Shown here in pieces: positions 58,217-64,000 of a stretch of DNA of 64,000 bases; within the stretch, counting starts at the first letter, position 1, and each line of letters begins with the position of its first letter. The notes under the pieces are model-generated. The model saw only the letters and a list, made by a program, of their open reading frames with translations. It was not told the DNA's origin and ran no database searches. The translations under genes were made by a program, and so were the position numbers. Origin of the DNA: Lysobacter alkalisoli (GTDB taxonomy: Bacteria; Pseudomonadota; Gammaproteobacteria; Xanthomonadales; Xanthomonadaceae); NCBI RefSeq assembly GCF_006547045.1, contig NZ_CP041242.1, positions 3,544,001 through 3,608,000 on the forward strand, in the 5' to 3' direction.

Positions 58217-59095
58217 GTGTTTCCCGTGTTCCTCACAGTTCTTCCAATCGCCATCGCAGCACTCCTTGTCTTTTCTCCGGTCCATCGGGCCCATGCTGCC
58301 GGGAGCTACGGCAACTGCACCGGTTTCATCGACTCGCTGCCGGCCACCATCGGCACCCAGGGCACCTGGTGCCTGCGCAAGGACCTGAGCACCGGCATGA
58401 GCAGCGGCAACGCGATCACGGTCAACGCCAACAACGTCACCCTCGACTGCAACGGTTTCAAGATCGGCGGGCTGGCCGCCGGGGTGGGGACCAACGCCAA
58501 TGGCATCCGGGCCGACAACCGCTTCAACCTGACTGTCCGCCGCTGCAATGTCCGCGGGTTCAGGGCGGGCATCCATACCTCGGGGGGTGGCGGCCACCTT
58601 ATCGAACACAATCGTCTGGACGGCAATACCCTCGTCGGCCTCGCCATCCAGAGTTCCGCCTCGAGGATCAGTAGCAACCACGTGATCGATACCGGCGGCT
58701 CGACGGCCACAACCGGGTTCGCCGAGGGAGTCTTCGCGACCTCGGGCGTGGACATCGTCGACAACACCGTCAGTGGGGTGCTTCCTACGCCCAACGGCAG
58801 CGGCATCGGCTGGGCCTATGGCATCTATGCCAACTCGAATGACGGGGGCACCATCACCGGCAATCGCGTCCGCGGTCTGGTGCCGGCGGGAGCAGGCGCG
58901 GCCAGGGGAATCTACGATCTGCAGGCCGGTCGCGCCATCGTGCGTGGCAACGATGTCCAGGGCAATGGTGGCAGCGGCAGTGTGGGCGTGCATTGCAGCA
59001 ACAACAAGGGCACGGCCCGCGACAACCTGATCGCCGGATTCGAGACCGGAATCCAGAACTGCCTGGCTTCCGGCAATACCGTCAACGGAAACTGA
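58217..59095 (+). CDS. Secreted parallel beta-helix protein, array copy B
   Basis: 292 residues, GTG start with AGGAGG six bases upstream, signal peptide cleaved near AHA. The same framework as copy A: NCTGFIDSLPATIGTQGTWC, LDCNGFKIGGLAAG, NRVRGLVPAGAG, VRGNDVQGNGGSG and a closing GFETGIQNCLASGN. All six array cysteines are present. No operator repeat lies upstream, so it is probably co-transcribed with copy A. Confidence 0.88.
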   Translation: MFPVFLTVLPIAIAALLVFSPVHRAHAAGSYGNCTGFIDSLPATIGTQGTWCLRKDLSTGMSSGNAITVNANNVTLDCNGFKIGGLAAGVGTNANGIRADNRFNLTVRRCNVRGFRAGIHTSGGGGHLIEHNRLDGNTLVGLAIQSSASRISSNHVIDTGGSTATTGFAEGVFATSGVDIVDNTVSGVLPTPNGSGIGWAYGIYANSNDGGTITGNRVRGLVPAGAGAARGIYDLQAGRAIVRGNDVQGNGGSGSVGVHCSNNKGTARDNLIAGFETGIQNCLASGNTVNGN

Positions 59096-59097
59096 GG

Positions 59098-59115
59098 CGT
59101 AAGCCCAACGTTAGT
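59098..59115 (+). promoter_or_regulatory. SARP-type direct-repeat operator 2 (CGTAAGC-CCAA-CGTTAGT)
   Basis: Each heptamer differs by one base from the CGTAAGT consensus; spacing is again 4 nt. It begins two bases after the copy B stop codon and precedes a remnant copy and an unknown gene. Confidence 0.6.
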
Positions 59116-59167
59116 CGCCCGTGCCCAGACTGCCGACCTGCATCAGGCAACCCGAGGAAGCCATGCC

Positions 59168-59374
59168 ATGCACCCCCATGCGCACCCAGTCCATCGGGCG
59201 GGCCATGCCGGCCGCCATGACCGCAACTGCCGTCCCGGTCCCGGCCCGCGCTGCGACAGCAGGCCCGGCAGCGCCAACAACAGTATCGTCGACGGCTTCA
59301 GCACCGGCATTTCCGGCAGCGGCAGCGGCAGCGGCACCGGCACCGGCACCGGCGACGGCAACGTGACCAAGTAA
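59168..59374 (+). pseudogene. Remnant of a beta-helix array copy
   Basis: A 68-codon frame whose second half reads CDSRPGSANNSIVDGFSTGIS, matching the C-terminal pattern of the array (xC..rGtArdN.I.GF.TGI). It ends in a low-complexity Gly-Ser-Gly-Thr run and DGNVTK. The signal peptide and helix body are missing, so a large internal deletion is likely. An Ala/Pro-rich frame from 59163 overlaps it and is not credible. Confidence 0.45.
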
Positions 59375-59378
59375 CAGT

Positions 59379-60071
59379 ATGGACGCTTACCTGCTGCGGT
59401 TCGAACGGCTCGAGATCCTCGCCACCGTGAGCGAGGGTGTTCGCCCGGACAATGACTGGCTGTTGCTTCACTGGTTCTCCGGTTCGCACCCCGAGCCGCC
59501 CCGGATCATGCCGCTTCGCAACGCAACCGGATCCACGTTACTGGTCGCAGGCGACATGATCCCGCCATTCTCGTGCGCATGCGAACTGCCATGTGCGGAT
59601 CCCCTCCCGGTGTTCCTGGCATTCCTGATTGTCGAACTGGGCGCCTACCCGCCCGCCGAACAGCCCAGGCGGGCCAACGCAGCCAACAGGAAAGTCGCCG
59701 ACCTGCTTGCCGAGGCCTACGTCGAGGCGAACGAATGGGTAGCGGAGAGCCGGGGCATTGTCCGCGCCGATGCTGCCGCCATCGACACGGCGCTCTCCCA
59801 AGGAATCGTGGACTCAATCGCGCCGGCCTTCGTCGAGGAAGCCCGCACCAGGTTGGCACGGGATGGCTGGTCCGGTACCGGTGGGAGACCCGTTCTCCAT
59901 GACGTGGTTGCATTCAGCCCTGCGCCGAAGGCGTCACGTCTGACACTTGAACGCGCCTATCCCGACGACGGCCATGGTTCCGCTGGCGCCCGCGTCGCCC
60001 TGCGGCTCGTTCTTGAGCAATGCGATCGCCTGTCCCCATCGCTTCCGGCATCGAGAGTGCCGCTCGTATAA
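59379..60071 (+). CDS. Hypothetical protein inside the beta-helix array
   Basis: 230 residues, no signal peptide or membrane helix. I do not recognise it. Visible features are an N-terminal beta-rich part (MDAYLLRFERLEILATV, DNDWLLLHWFSG) and a CxCxxxC cluster (SCACELPC). A helical centre (NRKVADLLAEAYVEANEWVAESRG) and a C-terminal part with VVAFSP complete it. It begins five bases after the remnant copy and is the only non-paralogous gene in the array, under operator 2 by position. A partner or regulator of the beta-helix proteins is possible; there is no direct evidence. Confidence 0.7.
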   Translation: MDAYLLRFERLEILATVSEGVRPDNDWLLLHWFSGSHPEPPRIMPLRNATGSTLLVAGDMIPPFSCACELPCADPLPVFLAFLIVELGAYPPAEQPRRANAANRKVADLLAEAYVEANEWVAESRGIVRADAAAIDTALSQGIVDSIAPAFVEEARTRLARDGWSGTGGRPVLHDVVAFSPAPKASRLTLERAYPDDGHGSAGARVALRLVLEQCDRLSPSLPASRVPLV

Positions 60072-60139
60072 GCCCTCACAAGTCGACATGCCGCTGGAGG
60101 GTGCCCGGCATCGACGCGATTCCGGCTACGGCAGCGACG

Positions 60140-60157
60140 CGTAAGTCCAACGTAAGT
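60140..60157 (+). promoter_or_regulatory. SARP-type direct-repeat operator 3 (CGTAAGT-CCAA-CGTAAGT)
   Basis: A perfect heptamer pair with a 4-nt spacer. The last base is 90 nt before the copy D ATG, exactly as for operator 1. The leader between can form a CGGAAGCC hairpin; the leader after operator 1 has a similar layout. Confidence 0.7.
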
Positions 60158-60246
60158 TCCCTCTGGGCAGGCTGTTTTCCAGCGGAAGCCATAGCCCGGC
60201 GCGGAGAGCACCGGCGGCTTCCGACCTACCAGACAGGAGACCCGGC

Positions 60247-61104
60247 ATGTTCCGCATCATCCCACTTTCGCTTGCCGCCATGGTGCTCGGAGGGCTCTCT
60301 GGGACGTCCAGTGCCGCCGAAAGCTATGACAACTGCACCGGCTTCATCAACTCTGTACCGGCCACCATCGTCACCCAGGGCACCTGGTGTCTCAACAAGG
60401 ATCTGGGCACTGGCATGGCCAGCGGTGCGGCGATCACCGTCAACACCAACAACGTCACCATCGACTGCAACGATTTCAAGCTCGGGGGTCTGGCAGCAGG
60501 AACCGGCACGCTGACCATCGGCATCCAGGCCAACAGCCGCTACAACCTCACTGTCCGTCAATGCAACATTCGCGGTTTCAATCGCGGCGTGGCAACCACG
60601 AATGGCGGTGGTCACAGGATCGAGAACAACCGCTTCGACAGCAATACGCTGCGCGGCATCGACATCCAGAGCCCGGGCTCGGTCATCCGCGGCAATCTGG
60701 TGATCGATACCGGGGGCTCCACCTCGAGCGCCGCTGCGGCATATGGAATCAATGCGGCGGACGGCGTCGACATCATCGACAACACGGTCATTGGGGTGGC
60801 ACCGGGCGGCACCAATGCGAATGCCTTTGGCATTGGTTCCAACTTCAACGGTGATGGCAGCATCAACAGCAACCGTGTCCGCGGCCTGGCCGCCAACGGA
60901 ACCGGGCTGGCTTTCGGGATCTACAACACCAACTCCGGCCGGATCGTGGTCCGGGACAACGACGTCCAGGGAACCGGCAGTACAGGCAGCATCGGCATCC
61001 GCTGCATTACAGACCAGGGAACGGCACGGGGCAACATCATCAGCGGCTTCAATACCAGCATCCAGAACTGTCTGTCTTCGAACAACACGATGAACACGAA
61101 CTGA
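60247..61104 (+). CDS. Secreted parallel beta-helix protein, array copy D
   Basis: 285 residues with signal peptide (cleavage near SSA-AES). Mature start ESYDNCTGFINSVPATIVTQ, then TWCLNKDL, ITVNTNNVTIDCND, LTVRQCNIRGFNRG, NRVRGLAANGTG, VVRDNDVQGTG and the end NCLSSNNTMNTN. All six array cysteines are kept. ATG with CAGGAG seven bases upstream. It heads a run of four copies (D-G) behind operator 3. Confidence 0.88.
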   Translation: MFRIIPLSLAAMVLGGLSGTSSAAESYDNCTGFINSVPATIVTQGTWCLNKDLGTGMASGAAITVNTNNVTIDCNDFKLGGLAAGTGTLTIGIQANSRYNLTVRQCNIRGFNRGVATTNGGGHRIENNRFDSNTLRGIDIQSPGSVIRGNLVIDTGGSTSSAAAAYGINAADGVDIIDNTVIGVAPGGTNANAFGIGSNFNGDGSINSNRVRGLAANGTGLAFGIYNTNSGRIVVRDNDVQGTGSTGSIGIRCITDQGTARGNIISGFNTSIQNCLSSNNTMNTN

Positions 61105-61114
61105 GGAGATCGCC

Positions 61115-61984
61115 ATGCATTCCATGGCTCCGTCACTCGCCCTCGTGCTGTTGTCGGCCTGCGCCGCTTGGTCTTCAGCACTGGCCTCCGAGGACTACGA
61201 CAACTGCACTGGTTTCATCGACTCGTTGCCAGCCACGATCAGCACCCAGGGCACCTGGTGTCTGCGCAAGGATCTGTCCACCGGCATGATCAGCGGCAGC
61301 GCGATCGAGATCGCCGCCAACAATGTCACCCTCGACTGCAATCATTTCAAGCTCGGCGGCCTGGGTGCAGGCACCGGAACCGGCGCCGTCGGCATCAACG
61401 CCGTCGACCGGAAGAACGTGACCGTGCGCCACTGCAGTATCCGCGGGTTCTGGTTCGGTATGTCGACTTGGGGCGGCGACGGCCACCTGGTCGAGCGGAA
61501 CACGTTCGACAGCAACAGGCTCTACTCTGTCCGGGTCAACAGCCCGCAATCGACGATACGGGCCAACCTGATCGTCAACACTGGCGGGTCTACTGCCGGC
61601 GTCGGTGACGCGCAGGCCATACGCACCGACAACGGCACCGACATCATCGACAACACCATCAGCGGCGTGGCGCCGGGAACCACCGATGCCTCGGCCTACG
61701 GCATCTTCGTTGCCGCCGTGTCCTCCAACCTTCCGGCCACTGTCGCCCGCAACCGTATCCGCGGGCTGACGCCAAACGGAACCGGCGTGGCCCACGGTAT
61801 CCACATTTTCAACAGCAACCACACCGTAGTGCGCGACAACGACGTCCAGGGCAACGCCGCCCCCGGCAGTGTCGGCGTGCACTGCGGCAGCGACCGCGGC
61901 ACGGCACGGGACAACAACATCAGCGGGTTCGCAACGGGTGTCGTCAATTGCCTGTTCGCCGGCAACATTGTCAATTCGAACTGA
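61115..61984 (+). CDS. Secreted parallel beta-helix protein, array copy E
   Basis: 289 residues, signal peptide cleaved near ALAS. Starts 10 nt after copy D, with GAGGAG in the gap, so it is co-transcribed. Framework conserved: NCTGFIDSLPATISTQGTWC, LDCNHFKLGGLGAG, VTVRHCSIRGFW, NRIRGLTPNGTG, VVRDNDVQGNAAPGSVGVHC, and NCLFAGNIVNSN at the end. The surface strand bases between these marks diverge more than the N-terminal block. Confidence 0.88.
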   Translation: MHSMAPSLALVLLSACAAWSSALASEDYDNCTGFIDSLPATISTQGTWCLRKDLSTGMISGSAIEIAANNVTLDCNHFKLGGLGAGTGTGAVGINAVDRKNVTVRHCSIRGFWFGMSTWGGDGHLVERNTFDSNRLYSVRVNSPQSTIRANLIVNTGGSTAGVGDAQAIRTDNGTDIIDNTISGVAPGTTDASAYGIFVAAVSSNLPATVARNRIRGLTPNGTGVAHGIHIFNSNHTVVRDNDVQGNAAPGSVGVHCGSDRGTARDNNISGFATGVVNCLFAGNIVNSN

Positions 61985-62148
61985 GCGGCGGGCAGCGCTG
62001 TCCGACTCCCCGATGCCCGACGGGCCCGCGCGCCTGGCCGCACCCGTTCGCCATCTGCGTTCCTGCCAGTAGCACTGCCGCACGTGCCGCGTGGCGCTGA
62101 CGGCAGGCTGTCACCAATCCACGAATCCAGCCATGCGAGGGGCTTCCG

Positions 62149-63012
62149 ATGATCCGCACTCTGACCTGTCTCGCCCTGACCTGCGTGGCCCTGTCCATCT
62201 GCCCGTCCCTGGCCCGGGCCGCCGAGAGCTACGACAACTGCACGGGCTTCATCAGTTCGCTGCCTGCCACCATTTCCACCCAAGGCACCTGGTGCCTGAA
62301 CAAGGACCTGTCCACAGGCGTGACCAGCGGCAGCGCGATCACCGTCAACACCAACAACGTCACTCTCGATTGCAATCACTTCAAGCTGGGTGGGCTGGCG
62401 GCGGGCCTCGGCACAACGGCAACCGGCATTCGTGCCGACACCAGGCAGAACCTTACGGTTCGCAATTGCAACATCCGGGGATTCCAGACAGGAGTCGCCG
62501 CCGTTGGCAATGGCAGTGGCCATCTTGTGGAGAACAGCAAATTCGACAAGAACACGCATACCGCTATCGATGTCAGGGGCGATGGCAATCTGGTGCGCAA
62601 CAACATCGTCATCGACACCGGCGGCGGCACCGGGAACCCTGAAGCGAACGGCATTCACGGCCAAGGCAATACCGATATCCGCAACAATCAGGTCGATGGC
62701 GTCATCGGAACCGGTGGCAGCAATACGACCGTGTACGGTATCCGCCTCACCGGGGGCCATGGCGCCGCTGTTGGCCAGAATGTCGTCCGCAACACGGTAC
62801 CCACTGGAACCGGCCTTGCCCGCGGGATCTACACCTCCAACGGGTTGAAGATCTTCCTGGACGACAACCGCGTCAGCCTGCCCTCACCGCTCGCCGGCTC
62901 ACAAGGCTATCGCTGCAACTCCTCCAATGGCGCATTGCGCAACAGCACCTCCTGGGGTTTTGCAACCGCCAACTCCGGCTGTCTGGATGACGGCGGTAAT
63001 GCGGTCCACTGA
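62149..63012 (+). CDS. Secreted parallel beta-helix protein, array copy F (divergent C-terminus)
   Basis: 287 residues with signal peptide (cleavage near ARA-AES). The first half is nearly the array consensus (YDNCTGFISSLPATISTQ, TNNVTLDCNHFKLGGLAAG). The second half drifts: the VRDNDVQG strand becomes FLDDNRVSLPS, and the end is SGCLDDGGNAVH instead of the usual NCL..GN. Six cysteines are still found. It lies 164 nt after copy E without an operator. Confidence 0.87.
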   Translation: MIRTLTCLALTCVALSICPSLARAAESYDNCTGFISSLPATISTQGTWCLNKDLSTGVTSGSAITVNTNNVTLDCNHFKLGGLAAGLGTTATGIRADTRQNLTVRNCNIRGFQTGVAAVGNGSGHLVENSKFDKNTHTAIDVRGDGNLVRNNIVIDTGGGTGNPEANGIHGQGNTDIRNNQVDGVIGTGGSNTTVYGIRLTGGHGAAVGQNVVRNTVPTGTGLARGIYTSNGLKIFLDDNRVSLPSPLAGSQGYRCNSSNGALRNSTSWGFATANSGCLDDGGNAVH

Positions 63013-63045
63013 GCTTTAACGCAACACCTGCCTATCCCTGAGGAC

Positions 63046-63882
63046 GTGGGCACACCACCTCACGTATCGAGGAAGTCTTCCGAGGCCGCCGAGAGCTACG
63101 ACAACTGCACCGGTTTCACCAGTTCGCTGCCGGCCACAATCGCATCCCAGGGCACCTGGTGCCTGAACAAGGACGTGTCCACCAGCATGACCAGCGGCGA
63201 CGCGATAACCATCAACACCAACAACGTCACCCTCGACTGCAATCACTTCAAGATTGGCGGGCTTGCGGCAGGCACGGGCACAGTCACCAATGGAGTCCGG
63301 GCAGCGTCCAGGTTCAATGCGACGGTCAGGAACTGCAACATCCGCGGCTTCTATCGTGGCGTCTATCTCAACGCAGGCGGCGGGCACCTGGTCGAGAACA
63401 GCAGCTTCGACGGCAATACGCTCTATGGCATCTACGTCATCAGCTCCAATTCCACCATCCGCAACAACCTGGTCATCGACACAGGTGGTTCGACGGCGTC
63501 CACAAGCCTTGCCGCGGGAATCTTCGCGGCGTTCGGCGTGGACATCATCAACAACACCGTCAACGGCGTCGCACCGACCGGCACGGATACCAGCGCAATC
63601 GGAATCAACACAGACTTCAATGGCAGCGGCAGCATCAGCGGCAACCGGGTCCGGGGGCTGGCACCGACGGGCGCAGGCGTGCCTTACGGCATTTACACCA
63701 CCAACACGGGGCGGAGCATCATCCGCGACAACGACGTGCAGGGACCCGGTCCCGGCGTGGCTGGAAGCCTCGGGATACGCTGCTTCACCAATGAAGGGAC
63801 GGTCCTCGACAACGCGATTGCAGGATTCCAGACGGGCATCGCCAACTGTTTTACCGGTTCGAATGTCGTGAACTCGAACTGA
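63046..63882 (+). CDS. Beta-helix array copy G, without signal peptide
   Basis: 278 residues from a GTG at 63046. The mature framework is complete (ESYDNCTGFTSSLPATIASQ, TWCLNKDVST, LDCNHFKIGG, NCNIRGFYRG, NRVRGLAPTGAG, IIRDNDVQGPG, NCFTGSNVVNSN). The N-terminus, however, is the polar MGTPPHVSRKSSEAA rather than a signal peptide. No signal-coding sequence exists in the other frames of the 33-nt gap after copy F. It is either cytoplasmic, a decaying copy, or relies on recombination with an expressed copy. Confidence 0.75.
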   Translation: MGTPPHVSRKSSEAAESYDNCTGFTSSLPATIASQGTWCLNKDVSTSMTSGDAITINTNNVTLDCNHFKIGGLAAGTGTVTNGVRAASRFNATVRNCNIRGFYRGVYLNAGGGHLVENSSFDGNTLYGIYVISSNSTIRNNLVIDTGGSTASTSLAAGIFAAFGVDIINNTVNGVAPTGTDTSAIGINTDFNGSGSISGNRVRGLAPTGAGVPYGIYTTNTGRSIIRDNDVQGPGPGVAGSLGIRCFTNEGTVLDNAIAGFQTGIANCFTGSNVVNSN

Positions 63883-63935
63883 TTCCGTGAGAGCTGCCTT
63901 TCTGGACGCCCGTGACAGTCCGGAAAGGCTTCCCA

Positions 63936-63953
63936 CGTAAGCCCAACGCAAGT
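63936..63953 (+). promoter_or_regulatory. SARP-type direct-repeat operator 4 (CGTAAGC-CCAA-CGCAAGT)
   Basis: Two heptamers, each one base from consensus, with the same CCAA spacer as operators 2 and 3. It follows copy G by 53 nt and stands right before a further remnant at the window edge. Confidence 0.6.
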
Positions 63954-63956
63954 CGG

Positions 63957-64000
63957 TGCACGATCGTCGCCAACAACGTCATTCTCGACCGCAAACACGG
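63957..64000 (+). pseudogene. Start of another beta-helix remnant at the right edge
   Basis: The frame CTIVANNVILDRKH matches the array block AITVNANNVTLDCNH only 3 nt after operator 4. There is no room for a leader, start codon or signal peptide, and the LDC cysteine is Arg. This is probably a truncated copy; the window ends inside it. Confidence 0.45.

Noticed and set aside
59300-59365. CRISPR-like short repeats
   Set aside because: This is a simple GGCAGC/GGCACC triplet run without spacers; no CRISPR array or cas gene was seen in the window.
59121-59366. Ala/Pro-rich frame next to operator 2
   Set aside because: Low-complexity alternate frame of the beta-helix remnant; no signal peptide or family pattern.

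Overview
The window is a GC-rich chromosomal segment of a gammaproteobacterium of the Xanthomonadaceae/Lysobacteraceae (Luteimonas/Lysobacter/Xanthomonas type). The reasons are an Ax21-family outer-membrane protein, an sX13-like sRNA just downstream of polA, an OleA of the Xanthomonas type, an aryl-polyene (xanthomonadin-type) ketosynthase pair, a cyclase next to a cNMP-binding GGDEF protein, and many extragenic palindromes. No rRNA, tRNA, CRISPR array, phage or conjugation gene was seen. Assignment is by recalled family motifs only; no search was run.

Layout. 0-3.3 kb: class III cyclase (cut by the left edge) and cNMP-binding diguanylate cyclase. 3.5-9.9 kb: S9 peptidase lipoprotein, then the glyoxylate shunt (aceA, aceB) with a divergent LysR regulator and a palindromic operator. 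10-17.2 kb: oleA, small lipoprotein, M16 protease, SDR, trmL, Ax21-like protein. 17.2-24.9 kb: a 435-nt repeat, sX13-like sRNA, polA, small lipoprotein, HU-like protein, uvrD, YqhA-like protein. 25-33.9 kb: YfcG-like GST, DPP-IV-like peptidase, DUF218 protein, aryl-polyene KS/CLF/glycosyltransferase, MFS transporter. 34-41.2 kb: cyoABCD quinol oxidase, SURF1, and a RegB/RegA (PrrBA, RoxSR)-type redox two-component pair. 41.2-53.9 kb: housekeeping and small genes (FabG-like reductase, hemF, gpsA-secB-rhodanese, thioesterase, hemD-hemX-hemY, thiolase).

53.9-64 kb is the most unusual region. A 1072-residue regulator joins a MalT-like STAND ATPase to a C-terminal SARP-type winged helix plus BTAD domain. 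It is followed by a tandem array of paralogous, mostly secreted, cysteine-patterned parallel beta-helix proteins: five full copies, one without a signal peptide, and two remnants. A direct repeat CGTAAGT-N4-CGTAAGT (11-bp period, as in SARP operators) occurs at the head of each of four inferred transcription units. In the two intact units it lies at the same distance from the start codon. I propose that the regulator controls the array through these sites. The array continues beyond the right edge.

Other points. Three genes (glycosyltransferase 31.6 kb, gpsA, thioesterase 47.4 kb) each lack one base in a G/C run and become canonical when it is restored, so consensus error is likely. Two copies of a 420-435-nt element with terminal inverted repeats sit against intrinsic terminators. 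Two further palindromic elements (24.1 and 38.4 kb) have arms that differ between copies but stay complementary.
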